DNA of 64,000 nt, taken from Streptomyces sp. AC558_RSS880. Its GTDB lineage: Bacteria > Actinomycetota > Actinomycetes > Streptomycetales > Streptomycetaceae. The translations under genes and the position numbers were made by a program. Location: positions 217,894 to 281,893 of the forward strand of contig NZ_JAGMUJ010000130.1 in NCBI RefSeq assembly GCF_019049255.1, in the 5' to 3' direction. Every line of letters begins with the position of its first letter. The stretch's first letter is position 1. The notes beneath the pieces are model-generated. The model did not search any database and was not told the DNA's origin. It saw only the letters and a list, made by a program, of their open reading frames with translations. Positions 42,342-50,709 of this stretch are shown piece by piece.

Positions 42342-43259
42342 GTGCGATCGCCGCAGCAGGCACGCGCACAGGCATCCGCGATCACCTCGGGGAAGGCGGG
42401 CCAGGACCCGGAGGTGTCCCCGACGGCCCAGCTCCGCACGCTGTTCGACCGGCCCCGGCTCTCCCCCGGCCAGCGGCGCATCGCCCAGTACCTGATCGAG
42501 CACATCGCCGAGGCGGCGTTCCTGTCGATCACGGATCTCGCGGACCGGGCCGGGGTGAGCCAGCCCTCGGTGACCCGGTTCGCCTCGGCGGTCGGCTTCA
42601 GCGGTTACCCCGCGCTGCGGGAGAAGCTCCAGTCGATCACGCTCGGCACCCGCTCCGCCGGCCCCGCCGAGGAGTTCCGGGGCAACGAGCTGCAGGCGGC
42701 GGTGGATGCCGAGATCGAGAACCTGGAGAACCTGCGGCGGGACTTCGCCGACGCCGACCGGTTCATCGAGGTCGGCCGCCGGCTGTCCGCGTCCACTCCG
42801 CTCACCGTCCTCGGGCTGCGCATCTCCGTCTCCCTGGCCGAGTACTTCGCCTACGCCGCCCGCCGTGTCCACCCGGACGTACGGCTCGTGACGCTGGGCG
42901 GCAGCGTCGCCTACGACGCGCTGCTGCAGTCGCGGGAAGCGGGCGGCACCTGGGTGCTGGCGTTCTCCATGCCGCGGCACGCCCAGGAGACCCTGACCGC
43001 GGTGCGGGTCGCCCGCAGCGCCGGGCTGAAGGTCGCGCTGATCACCGATCTGGCGCTGGGCCCGATCGTGGACGAGGCCGACGTCACCTTCGCCACCGGC
43101 ACCGGGTCACGGCTGGTGTTCGACTCCTACGCCGCCCCGGGCGTGATGTGCGCGGCGCTGCTGCAGGCCATGACGGACGCGGATCCGGAGCGGACGCAGG
43201 CCCGGCTCGACGAGTACGAGCACGTCGCCGACGAACACCAGTTCTTCCTCAGGGACTGA
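42342..43259 (+). CDS. MurR/RpiR-family transcriptional regulator (305 aa)
   Basis: An N-terminal HTH_6 domain covers about 45-105 (SPGQRRIAQYLIEHIAEAAF, LSITDLADRAGVSQPSVTRF, ASAVGFSGYPALREKL). A SIS sugar-phosphate-binding domain covers about 150-285 (SASTPLTVLGLRISVSLAEY, GGTWVLAFSMPRHAQETL, AGLKVALITDLALGPIVDEA). Such regulators sense phosphosugars. GTG 42342 is chosen for AAGGAGG 7 bases upstream over GTG 42318. A palindrome of the RpiR type lies downstream at 43305, before the next gene. Confidence 0.9.
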   Translation: MRSPQQARAQASAITSGKAGQDPEVSPTAQLRTLFDRPRLSPGQRRIAQYLIEHIAEAAFLSITDLADRAGVSQPSVTRFASAVGFSGYPALREKLQSITLGTRSAGPAEEFRGNELQAAVDAEIENLENLRRDFADADRFIEVGRRLSASTPLTVLGLRISVSLAEYFAYAARRVHPDVRLVTLGGSVAYDALLQSREAGGTWVLAFSMPRHAQETLTAVRVARSAGLKVALITDLALGPIVDEADVTFATGTGSRLVFDSYAAPGVMCAALLQAMTDADPERTQARLDEYEHVADEHQFFLRD

Positions 43260-43304
43260 CTCCGGCGGGCGCACCGCACGGGAGACGCCCCCATCGAAGC
43301 GCGC

Positions 43305-43350
43305 ATGAATGTTTTCATACGCCTTGCAAACCAGATGGCATATATAAATA
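43305..43350 (+). promoter_or_regulatory. AT-rich promoter region with RpiR-like palindrome
   Basis: ATGAA-TGTT-TTCAT (43305-43318) fits the TGAA-N4-TTCA type bound by some RpiR regulators. It is followed by TTGCAA (43324) and TATATAAATA (43341). This is the most AT-rich patch for kilobases and lies between the RpiR gene and the gene at 43558. Probable promoter and operator. Confidence 0.45.
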
Positions 43351-43557
43351 CTGCTCACGGATCACGGCCCGGCCGCCCAGCACCGGGCACCTGCACGAAC
43401 ACCCGAAGCCGTCGGCTCCTACCCGCTCCGGCGGCCGGGGTGTTCGGCCGGGCATCCCCTGCCCGGCCACCCGCGGCGGCTCCGGTCATCCCCTAGGCCG
43501 GAGCCGCCCCACTCCGTCGTCCACCCGTGCGACGCCGTACACCCGGAAGCGATGATC

Positions 43558-43926
43558 ATGCCCTTGACGACCACGCGACTCGGTCCCGACTGGCCCTGCC
43601 AGGTCAAGACCCCCGGCAGCTACGACTGGGAGCGCTCGGCGGCCAAGTGGCTGCGCGAGCTGGTGCCCGCGCGCTACGCGAGCTACCCGGCGTTCGTCCG
43701 GCACCCCGTCCTGCTGGCCCGGCACGCCCAGATCCAGGTCGAGCACGAGATCCGGGTGGCCCGCACCGCCCTGCAGACCGCCCGGGCCGACCTGCCCCGG
43801 GCAGGACTGCGCGAAGGGGTCATCGAGCACACGATCAAGCTCTACGCGGCCGAGGTCACACAGCTCCAGCACATCGCCCGCAGCGTACGGGCGGTCACCC
43901 GGGCCCTGGCCGAATCCGGCCGCTGA
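43558..43926 (+). CDS. Helical protein of unknown function (122 aa)
   Basis: No family recognised. It starts with RLGPDWPCQVKTPGSYDWER and is then helical: KWLRELVPARYASYPAFVRH, ARHAQIQVEHEIRVARTALQ, TARADLPRAGL, HTIKLYAAEVTQLQHIARSV. Possibly a helical bundle. ATG 43558 with GGAAG 8 bases upstream; ATG 43552 is the alternative. The AT-rich promoter at 43305 and the adjacent RpiR regulator suggest it is regulated by that protein. Confidence 0.65.
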   Translation: MPLTTTRLGPDWPCQVKTPGSYDWERSAAKWLRELVPARYASYPAFVRHPVLLARHAQIQVEHEIRVARTALQTARADLPRAGLREGVIEHTIKLYAAEVTQLQHIARSVRAVTRALAESGR

Positions 43927-44038
43927 CCGCGCTCCCCGCCGGGCGCACACGTCACGACCCCTGGTCCGGGCCGCCCGCGGATCCCGGGCGAACTAGCCGG
44001 TCAACGAACCCGGAGACGTGTGCGATGCTCGTCGCGTG

Positions 44039-46435
44039 ATGAGGGAACCTGTTGTCCCGGTGGAGCCCGGAACCGCGCCCGACCTGGTGGAACTGGCCAG
44101 GGTCGTCGCCCAGCAGCGTGCCGAGATGGACCGGCTGCGCGAGCAGGCCGCGACCTCGGCCGTCGTGGAGCGGGCCAAGGGCGTCGTGATGGCGCTGAGC
44201 GGGTGCTCCGCCGACACCGCCGGCGAGACGCTGCTCCAGCGTGCCAAGGCGGCCCGCCGCACCCTGCTGGAGGAGTGCTGGATCACCCTGGGGGAACTGG
44301 CGCCCGCCCGGTCCGCTGAGCCGTCCGCACGGCCGGCCGGGGACACCGGGGACACGACGGCCGGCTTCCCCGAGGCCGACCCGCCGGCGGCCCCCTCGAC
44401 CCCCGACGACGTCGCCGACGCCCTGAGCCGCCTCGCCCGGGTCCTCGTACACATCGACACCTCCCAGGAGCTGGCCCGGTGCCTGCTGGAACACCTCGGG
44501 CAGGACCTGGCCGCGGACTCGGTCATGATCTACGCCCGCCGGACCGACGGCAGCCTGGAACTGCTCGGGCACGCCGGGATCGACGAACGGCTGGCCGCCC
44601 GGTGGCGTCAGGTGCCCCCCTTCAGCGGGGTGGCCGTACTGGACGCCCTCGAGTCCGGTGAGCCTCTCTGGCTGGAGGACTTCGCCGAGGACAGCACGCG
44701 GTACCTGCTGATCGGTGACCCGCCCGAGCGATGGCGCTCGCGCGCCTGGCTGCCGCTGCCCGGCGGGGAGGCCCCCGGGATCTGCGTCGGTGTGCTGCGC
44801 GGGCGCTCCGGCCCCTTCACCCCGCGCGACCGCGCCCATCTGCGCGGAGTGGTCCGGCTCTGCGCCGGCCGGCTGCGTACGTTCGCCGCCCCGTCCGAGC
44901 CCGTGGCCGACCCTCTCCCGGACGCCGTACGGGCGCTCTTCGCGGCGCTGCCGGTCCCGGCGATGCTGCTGACCCCGCTGCGCGGCCCGTCCGGCGGGAC
45001 CGAGGACTTCCGGGTCGACGCCGTGACGGCGCAGGCGGTCGACATCCTGGGCGGCACCGGGGGCGATCCGGCCGGGCGGCGGCTGCGGGAGGTGCGGCCC
45101 GACCTCGCGGACACCCCGGTGTGGCAGGGCTGCCTGGACACCCTGGCCGACGGGGGGACGTACGAGAGCGAGCCGTTCGCCCATCAGGAGGTCGTGGACG
45201 GCGTCACCGAGCTGGCCACGTACTCCGTACGGGTGACTCGGCCGACGGACGCGCTGGTCGTCACCTGGGTCCGGCACGACTCCTCCGACCGGCAGGAGCA
45301 GCGGCTCGCCGACCTGCAGCGGCTGGGCAACCTCGGCTGGGCCAGCTGGAACCTGACCACGTCCGAGGCGTCCTGGTCGTCGCAGGTCTTCGCGATCCTC
45401 GACCGGGACCCGGCGGACGGGCCCGTCCGGCTCGTCGACCTCCCCGGACTCGCGGTGCCCGAGGACCGGTCCGCGCTGAGCGGCGCCGTCGACGCCCTGA
45501 TACATCAAGGGCTGCCGTTGGACGCCCCGTTCCGGGTCCGCGGCGCGCGCGGGGTCCGGCATCTGCGGCTCGCCGCGGAGGCGGTGGCCGACCTGCGCGG
45601 CACGCCCGTCGAGGTGCACGGCTTCGTGCAGGACCTGACCGCGCGGCGGCGGGCCGAGCTCGCCCTGGTGGAGACCGAGCGGACCATCCTCACCCAGCAC
45701 GACGTGCTCCAGGCCGAACGGTCCCTGGTCGCCCGGCTGCAGAACGCCCTGCTGCCGCTGCCCGAGCGGGCGGTGAACCTGGCCGGGCTGCGCGTCGAGG
45801 TCGCCTACCTTCCCGCCCAGGCCGGCATACACGTCGGCGGTGACTGGTTCAGTGCCATCGAACTGCCCGACGGCGACGCCCTGTTCGTCGTCGGCGATGT
45901 CGCCGGGCACGGGGTGGGCGCCGTCGCCACCATGGCCCAGCTGCGGTTCACCGCCAAGGGCATGGTCATCACCGGGTCCTCGCTGACCGGCGCGCTCGCC
46001 CGGCTCAACACCCTGCTGCTGCACTCCCGGGACAGCCACGGCACCGCGACCATGGTGCTGGCCCGCTACCGGCCGGCGCAGCGGCGCCTGGTCTGGGCCC
46101 AGGCGGGACACACCCCGCCCCTGCTGCTGCGCGACGGCGAGGTGACGTATCTGCGCCGGCCCAGCGGCATGCTGCTCGGCGGTGCCTCCGGGCCGCACTT
46201 CGAGGAGGCCGAGTGCCTCCTCGAACCCGGCGACCGGGTGCTGCTCTACACGGACGGTCTGGTGGAGCGGCCCCCGGAGAACATCGACGTGGGCCTCGCT
46301 CGTCTCGCCGCGGCCGTGGCGGCCCACCCCGGCGACGAGACCGGGTCCCTGGGGGTGCTGCTGGAGACGATGCTGGAGGGCGAACGCCGCGACGACGTGT
46401 GCGTGCTGGACATCCGGGTGCCGAAGGAACGGTAG
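44039..46435 (+). CDS. ANTAR-GAF-PAS-SpoIIE serine phosphatase (798 aa)
   Basis: Domains in order: an ANTAR-like RNA-binding helix bundle about 20-90 (VVERAKGVVMALSGCSADTA, LLQRAKAARRTLLEECW); GAF about 130-290; PAS about 295-410; PAS about 420-550 (WASWNLTTSEASWSSQVFAI); SpoIIE phosphatase about 570-795 (GGDWFSAIELPDGDALFVVG, DVAGHGVGAVATMAQLR, WAQAGHTPPLLL, LLYTDGLVERPP, RRDDVCVLDI). Unlike the protein at 7632 it has no membrane segments and no C-terminal ATPase. It should act on an anti-anti-sigma factor. An ANTAR head, which usually binds leader RNA hairpins, is unusual on a phosphatase. ATG 44039 or GTG 44036. Confidence 0.9.
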   Translation: MREPVVPVEPGTAPDLVELARVVAQQRAEMDRLREQAATSAVVERAKGVVMALSGCSADTAGETLLQRAKAARRTLLEECWITLGELAPARSAEPSARPAGDTGDTTAGFPEADPPAAPSTPDDVADALSRLARVLVHIDTSQELARCLLEHLGQDLAADSVMIYARRTDGSLELLGHAGIDERLAARWRQVPPFSGVAVLDALESGEPLWLEDFAEDSTRYLLIGDPPERWRSRAWLPLPGGEAPGICVGVLRGRSGPFTPRDRAHLRGVVRLCAGRLRTFAAPSEPVADPLPDAVRALFAALPVPAMLLTPLRGPSGGTEDFRVDAVTAQAVDILGGTGGDPAGRRLREVRPDLADTPVWQGCLDTLADGGTYESEPFAHQEVVDGVTELATYSVRVTRPTDALVVTWVRHDSSDRQEQRLADLQRLGNLGWASWNLTTSEASWSSQVFAILDRDPADGPVRLVDLPGLAVPEDRSALSGAVDALIHQGLPLDAPFRVRGARGVRHLRLAAEAVADLRGTPVEVHGFVQDLTARRRAELALVETERTILTQHDVLQAERSLVARLQNALLPLPERAVNLAGLRVEVAYLPAQAGIHVGGDWFSAIELPDGDALFVVGDVAGHGVGAVATMAQLRFTAKGMVITGSSLTGALARLNTLLLHSRDSHGTATMVLARYRPAQRRLVWAQAGHTPPLLLRDGEVTYLRRPSGMLLGGASGPHFEEAECLLEPGDRVLLYTDGLVERPPENIDVGLARLAAAVAAHPGDETGSLGVLLETMLEGERRDDVCVLDIRVPKER

Positions 46436-46443
46436 CCACCGGA

Positions 46444-47061
46444 TCAGTCGTCCGGCCGGCCGGTGCGGGACTCCAGCGCGAGGCGGGTGTCGTCGCCGTA
46501 GACGCCGGTCTCGTCGCCCCGGATGCCGTACCAGAGCTGGAAGCGGGCGACGGCGGCGGAGAGGGTGGCGTCGTAGCGGCCGTCGGTGGTGCCGGACCGG
46601 TAGACGTCCGGGATGCGCAGCAGCCGCTCCTGGAGTTCGGTCACCCCCGGGCCCGAGTCGCCCTCGCGGAGGAATCCCCGCTCGGCGGGGGCGGGCGGGG
46701 CCGGGGTGACGGGGGCGGTCGTGGACGGCCTCGGACCGGGTGCCGCGCGGTCGTCGGCGTCGCGTTCCGTGAGCAGGAGCGCGCCACCGAAGCCCGCCAC
46801 CGCGGCGGCGGCCACGGCGAGCGCGAGGGCGGTGCGGCGGATCCCGGAGGGGTGCCGGGCCGCGGGTACGGGCGGGAGTTCCTGCGTCCGGTCCTCGGCT
46901 CCGGCGGGCGGCCGGGGCACCGGCTCGTACCCGCCCCGCTCCTCCCGCTCGAACTCCCGGAACAGCTCGGCGAGTGCGTCGGTGCGACGCGGGCGCAGGA
47001 CGCGGACGGGTTCGAGGGGCGGTCCGTCGTGCGGCCGTCCCGGCCCGGACGGTGTCGTCAC
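46444..47061 (-). CDS. Membrane-anchored peptidoglycan-binding domain protein (205 aa)
   Basis: A Pro-rich cytoplasmic N-terminus of about 75 residues (LAELFREFEREERGGYEPVP) precedes one transmembrane helix (IRRTALALAVAAAAVAGFGG). A Pro/Thr linker and a C-terminal PG_binding_1 domain follow: FLREGDSGPGVTELQERLLR, DGRYDATLSAAVARFQLWYG, VYGDDTRLALESRTGRP. The GTG at 47061 has AAGGAG 6 bases upstream. The ATP-grasp gene ends 75 bases upstream on the same strand; the two may be one operon. Confidence 0.85.
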   Translation of the reverse strand: MTTPSGPGRPHDGPPLEPVRVLRPRRTDALAELFREFEREERGGYEPVPRPPAGAEDRTQELPPVPAARHPSGIRRTALALAVAAAAVAGFGGALLLTERDADDRAAPGPRPSTTAPVTPAPPAPAERGFLREGDSGPGVTELQERLLRIPDVYRSGTTDGRYDATLSAAVARFQLWYGIRGDETGVYGDDTRLALESRTGRPDD

Positions 47062-47135
47062 GTCGCTCTCCTTCCGTGCCGCGGGGGGAGTCGATCCGCC
47101 TGCGCAGAGAGATACGTGACGAAGGGGCCCCGGGT

Positions 47136-47966
47136 TCAGGCGTCGTGGAGGAAGCGGCGCAGGGACGCCGTCACGGCGGACACGAACGCCTCCCGGCCGG
47201 TGTCGTCGAGGGCGTCGAGGGACAGGTAGGGGTTGAGGTCCTCCAGTTCGACCAGCAGCAGTTCGCCGCCCGGCGCGCGGCAGGCGTCGACGCGCTGGAT
47301 GCCGTGGTCGAGGGTGTTCCAGTCGATGAAGCCCCGGGCGAAGTCCAGGTCGTCCCGGGTGGGTTCGTACGGCTCCAGCTGCCAGCGGCGCCCGGTGTGC
47401 GGGGCGTACAGGGCGTACTGGAAGTCGTGGTCGACGAAGTAGAAGGAGACCTCGTAGGCGAAGTCGATGTGCGGCTGCACCAGGACGTCCCCGTCGATGT
47501 GGCCGCGTACCTCGTCCGCGGGGACGACGCGCAGGCCCATGGAGTCGGCGCCGAGCCGGGGCTTGACCACGTACCGCTGCGTCCCGGGCAGCCGGTGCAG
47601 GTCCTCCGGCCGGTCGACGGTGGGGATCACCGGGCGGCCGGCGGCGGTCAGGTCGAGCAGGTACCGCTTGCCGGCCATGTCGCCCCTGCCGGTGAGCGGG
47701 TTGTAGACCGGTGTGCCGGTCGCGGTGGCGTGCTCGCGGAAGGCCTCGTAGGCGTCCTGGTACTCCAGTACGGGACCGCTGTTGCGGACCACGACGGCGT
47801 CGAAGCCGTCCATCAGGGCGACGGCGTCCCGCGGATGGCACAGGGCGAGGTCGAGGTGCTCGCGCAGCCGGGAGGTGAGGAAGACGTCCTCGTCGCCGTA
47901 GCGGCGTCCGCGGGCCGGGTAGGCCAGGTCGGTGACGTACAGGACGCGGGGACGGACGGGCGGCAT
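47136..47966 (-). CDS. ATP-grasp enzyme, glutathione-synthetase/RimK-like (276 aa)
   Basis: A pre-ATP-grasp domain covers about 1-90 (RVLYVTDLAYPARGRRYGDE, FDAVVVRNSGPVLE), then ATP-grasp with PLTGRGDMAGKRYLLDL, QRYVVKPRLGADSMGLRVVP (ATP-binding Lys), VLVQPHIDFAYEVSFYFVDH and ELLLVELEDLNPYLSLDAL (metal-binding Glu/Asn). It is probably a carboxylate-amine ligase of unknown substrate. It is not close to TgmB and no precursor-like peptide sits beside it. ATG with AGGAG 5 bases upstream. Next to a peptidoglycan-binding protein, a cell-wall or small-peptide substrate is conceivable. Confidence 0.8.
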   Translation of the reverse strand: MPPVRPRVLYVTDLAYPARGRRYGDEDVFLTSRLREHLDLALCHPRDAVALMDGFDAVVVRNSGPVLEYQDAYEAFREHATATGTPVYNPLTGRGDMAGKRYLLDLTAAGRPVIPTVDRPEDLHRLPGTQRYVVKPRLGADSMGLRVVPADEVRGHIDGDVLVQPHIDFAYEVSFYFVDHDFQYALYAPHTGRRWQLEPYEPTRDDLDFARGFIDWNTLDHGIQRVDACRAPGGELLLVELEDLNPYLSLDALDDTGREAFVSAVTASLRRFLHDA

Positions 47967-48096
47967 ACGGGCTCCTCGGGGACGGCGGTGGCTCGATCAT
48001 AGGAACGGCCTGGGCTTACCGCCTCGGCGGCACCGGGTTCCGCCCCCGGCGTGCACCGAGTGCCGTCGACGTCCCTCCCGGGGCTACGTTCCGTGC

Positions 48097-48819
48097 ATGG
48101 GCTCCAGCAGCGCGGCTCCCGGCCGCGGGGACGGGGCCGAGAGGCCGCCGATGCGGGACGCCCTGGTCGCGGCGGCGTTCCGGCTGTTCCTGGAGCGGGG
48201 CTACGAACAGACCACGGTCGACGACGTCGTGGCGCTCGCCGGGGTGGGCCGGCGGTCCTTCTTCCGCTACTTCCCGTCCGAGGAGGACGTGGTCTTCCCC
48301 GACCACGAGCGGTGCCTGGCCGACATGACGGCCTTCCTGACGGCGGGCTCCGACGACGACGATCCGGTGCGCAGGGTCTGCGACGCGGCCCGGCTGGTGC
48401 TGCTGATGTACGCCGAGAACCCGGCGTTCTCCGTGCAGCGCCACCGCCTCACCAAGAGCGTGCCCGGGCTGCGGGCGTACGAGTTGTCCGTGGTCCGGCG
48501 GTACGAGCGGGCGCTGGCCGGATACCTGCGGGCGCGCTTCACCGGTCTGCGGAACGGCGCCCTCCGCGCCGATGTGATCGCGGCGGCGGTGGTCGCCGCG
48601 CACAACAACGCGCTGCGCTCCTGGCTGCGTTCGGACGGGAAGGGGGACGCGGAGGCCGCGGTGGACCACGCGCTGGGGCATGTGCGGGCCGCGTTCGGTG
48701 CCGGGCCCGTCGCCGCGGCGGGCGAGGGGCCCGAGGACGTGGTGGTGGTCGTCTCCCGGCGCGGGACACCGCTGTGGCGGGTGGTGCGGGAACTGGAGAC
48801 CGCGCTCGGGCGCGGGTGA
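48097..48819 (+). CDS. TetR-family regulator (240 aa)
   Basis: HTH at about residues 20-65: MRDALVAAAFRLFLERGYEQ, TTVDDVVALAGVGRRSFFRY followed by FPSEEDVVF, a standard TetR N-terminus. The C-terminal ligand domain covers about 80-200. The final 30 residues (VVVVVSRRGTPLWRVVRELE) are an extra tail. A perfect palindrome TGGCAC-TGA-GTGCCA lies 50 bases after its stop, in the promoter of the OB-fold gene, and is a likely binding site. The ATG has no ribosome-binding site; the mRNA may be leaderless. Confidence 0.9.
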   Translation: MGSSSAAPGRGDGAERPPMRDALVAAAFRLFLERGYEQTTVDDVVALAGVGRRSFFRYFPSEEDVVFPDHERCLADMTAFLTAGSDDDDPVRRVCDAARLVLLMYAENPAFSVQRHRLTKSVPGLRAYELSVVRRYERALAGYLRARFTGLRNGALRADVIAAAVVAAHNNALRSWLRSDGKGDAEAAVDHALGHVRAAFGAGPVAAAGEGPEDVVVVVSRRGTPLWRVVRELETALGRG

Positions 48820-48869
48820 CCCGGCGCGGACGCCCGCCCGCATGCGAGGGTACGGAGTGCCTTTACGAG

Positions 48870-48884
48870 TGGCACTGAGTGCCA
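48870..48884. promoter_or_regulatory. Palindrome TGGCAC-TGA-GTGCCA, probable TetR operator
   Basis: Perfect 6-bp arms with a 3-base centre, in the gap between the TetR gene and the OB-fold zinc-ribbon gene. A further GAGTGCC half-site lies at about 48855. Sequences of this kind are common operators for TetR proteins of acyl-CoA metabolism. Confidence 0.6.
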
Positions 48885-48981
48885 TACCCTGTGGCTGTGC
48901 ACGGTGGCACGGCGCACCGGCACGCGCGTGCCGGGTGACCGCGCACGCGGGATTCCGGCCGAGTGCAGGGAGTTGACCAGC

Positions 48982-49398
48982 GTGTACCACCACTCAGGAA
49001 GCGTCGCTCAGCAGGCAGTCGGCTCCGCGACGGGCGTCCTCGACCCCCAGGGCAAGGGCCAGGCGGAGGCCATGCTCTTCCAGCGCTGCACCTGGTGCGG
49101 CACCACCATGTACCACCGGCTGCTCTGCCCGGTCTGCCAGGGCAGCGACCTGCGCACGGAGCGCAGCGAGGGCGTCGGGACGGTCCGCCACTCCACGGTG
49201 CTGCACCGCAACACCCCGGCGGCCCGCAATATATCCCTGATCGAGATGGCCGAGGGATTCGTGGTGCGCGGCCGGGTCATGGGGCCGCCCATCGGCATCC
49301 ACAGCGGCGACCGGGTACGGCTGTCGACGGCCAAGGACCCGGTGCGCGGCGAGCCGGTCTTCCAGCTGGTGGACGAGCCGTTCCGGGCCTGGACCTGA
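48982..49398 (+). CDS. Zn-ribbon/OB-fold (DUF35-type) protein (138 aa)
   Basis: A rubredoxin-like zinc ribbon CTWCGTTMYHRLLCPVCQGSD (CxxC...CxxC) is followed by an OB-fold acyl-CoA-associated domain (GVGTVRHSTVLHRNT, AEGFVVRGRVMGPPIGIHSG, DRVRLSTAKDPVRGEPVFQL). Homologues are partners of thiolase-like enzymes and acyl-CoA hydratases. Here no thiolase is adjacent. GTG 48982 with AGGGAG about 10 bases upstream; TTG 48973 is an alternative. Probably repressed by the TetR protein through the palindrome at 48870. Confidence 0.8.
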   Translation: MYHHSGSVAQQAVGSATGVLDPQGKGQAEAMLFQRCTWCGTTMYHRLLCPVCQGSDLRTERSEGVGTVRHSTVLHRNTPAARNISLIEMAEGFVVRGRVMGPPIGIHSGDRVRLSTAKDPVRGEPVFQLVDEPFRAWT

Positions 49399-49428
49399 CG
49401 GGCCGCCGGGCACGGCCCGGCACGCGGC

Positions 49429-49809
49429 TCAGAGGGTGATGCGGATCCCGACCGTGCCGTCCGTGCCCCGGCGAAGACGACTGCCCAGGAGGGTCAGCCG
49501 GCCCACGAGGCCGTACTTGCGGGCGAGCAGCTTCCGGTAACGGGCCGTGGTCGCAGGGTCGCAGATCTCCGCCGTGGCGGGGACCTGGTCACCGGTCGGG
49601 TTGCCGCGTACGTCGCAGGGGCCGACGAGGACGTCGCCGCGGGCGCGGATCCGCTTCACCTTCCACGAGTCGGCGACGGTCCACACCCCGAGCGCGTCGC
49701 CGTCCCGCACCACCCACACCGGTGTGGCGACGGGTGTGCCGTTCTTGCGGTAGCTGGTGACCAGCAGGTACTTCCCCGTACCCAGCCGGTCCCTCGACGT
49801 GTCGTCCAT
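49429..49809 (-). CDS. PPOX-class F420/FMN-dependent oxidoreductase-like protein (126 aa)
   Basis: Split-barrel flavin-fold protein: KYLLVTSYRKNGTPVATPVW, GDALGVWTVADSWKVKRIRA, GDVLVGPCDVRGNPTG and the C-terminal ARKYGLVGRLTLLGSRLRRG. This is the Streptomyces PPOX class F420-dependent family (TIGR03666-like). ATG 49809 (MDDTSRDRL) is used; the frame open upstream is random. Substrate unknown. Confidence 0.88.
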   Translation of the reverse strand: MDDTSRDRLGTGKYLLVTSYRKNGTPVATPVWVVRDGDALGVWTVADSWKVKRIRARGDVLVGPCDVRGNPTGDQVPATAEICDPATTARYRKLLARKYGLVGRLTLLGSRLRRGTDGTVGIRITL

Positions 49810-49971
49810 GCGGGGAAGTCTAAGCAGGTCCGGCGAGGTCCGCTGTGGTTCGGCGGCGCCCTGAAGGGGCGCGGGACCGTACCGACGTGCGGCTGCCGCC
49901 GCGTGGGCGCGACCGGCCACGACGGCGCCGCAGCCGATCGACGGCACATCGCCGTACCTCCAGCGGAGCGC

Positions 49972-50709
49972 TCAGGCGTCCGGGCGGCGTGCGACGAAGA
50001 CGAACTCCCGGCCCGGGCGGTCGGGGGCGTCCCGCACCTCCTCCACCGTGAAGCCGTGCCCGGCGAGGTCCGCCTCGACCTCCTCCCGCTCGCGGAAGCG
50101 CAGCGTCGAGTCCGAGGTCAGCACCGCACCGTCCGCGGCGAACACGTAGGTGGTGCGGAACGTCACCAGCGGGCCGTCCACCTCGGTCACCTGGTGCCGA
50201 CTCTCGACCGTGCCGACGCCGGGTACGTCGGCCCTGTGGTACGACTCCTCCCGGGTCCATCCCTCCCAGGCCCTTCGGGCCGGATCGCGGGTCTCGAACA
50301 CCAGGCGTCCCCCGGGCCGCAGTGCCGCGTGGGCGCCCCGCAGGGTGCCGTGCCAGGCGCCGGGACCGGCGACGGCCTGGGCGACGTTCGCCGTCATGGT
50401 CGCCAGATCGGCCCGCAGCGGCGGCAGCACGGTCGCGTCGCCCTCGATCCAGCGGACCCGTGCGGCGCCCGGCTTGCCCCGCGCCACGTCGAGGGACGCC
50501 CGGGCCGGGTCGACGCCGACGACCTCGATCCCCCGGCCGGCCAGGAGCAGGGCGAACACCCCTGTTCCGCAGCCGATGTCCAGCACCCGCCGGGCACCGA
50601 ACTCCTCCGCCATGTCGAGGTAGGCGTCGAGGTCACCGCGGTCGGGGTCGAGCGGGTCGTAGACCGCGGCGAGCCGCGGGTGGCCGTAGCACTCGTCAGC
50701 CACGGGCAC
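49972..50709 (-). CDS. Class I SAM-dependent methyltransferase (245 aa)
   Basis: SAM-binding motif I is RVLDIGCGTGVFALLLAGRG, motif II VVGVDPARASLDVAR and motif III RPGGRLVFETRDP. It is a cyclopropane/UbiE-like small-molecule methyltransferase of unknown target. GTG 50709 (or 50703) starts inside the last codons of the MalY-like gene, so the two are translationally coupled and probably act together. Confidence 0.88.
   Translation of the reverse strand: MPVADECYGHPRLAAVYDPLDPDRGDLDAYLDMAEEFGARRVLDIGCGTGVFALLLAGRGIEVVGVDPARASLDVARGKPGAARVRWIEGDATVLPPLRADLATMTANVAQAVAGPGAWHGTLRGAHAALRPGGRLVFETRDPARRAWEGWTREESYHRADVPGVGTVESRHQVTEVDGPLVTFRTTYVFAADGAVLTSDSTLRFREREEVEADLAGHGFTVEEVRDAPDRPGREFVFVARRPDA

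Noticed and set aside
47136..47966. Second graspetide ligase
   Set aside because: It is an ATP-grasp enzyme, but its motifs differ from MvdD/TgmB and no small Thr/Asp-rich precursor lies beside it.
49972..50709. Missing TgmC methyltransferase of the graspetide locus
   Set aside because: It is 25 kb away, is coupled to a MalY-like gene, and lacks PIMT-like features. The PF04672 methyltransferase at 3910 is also of a different family and distant.
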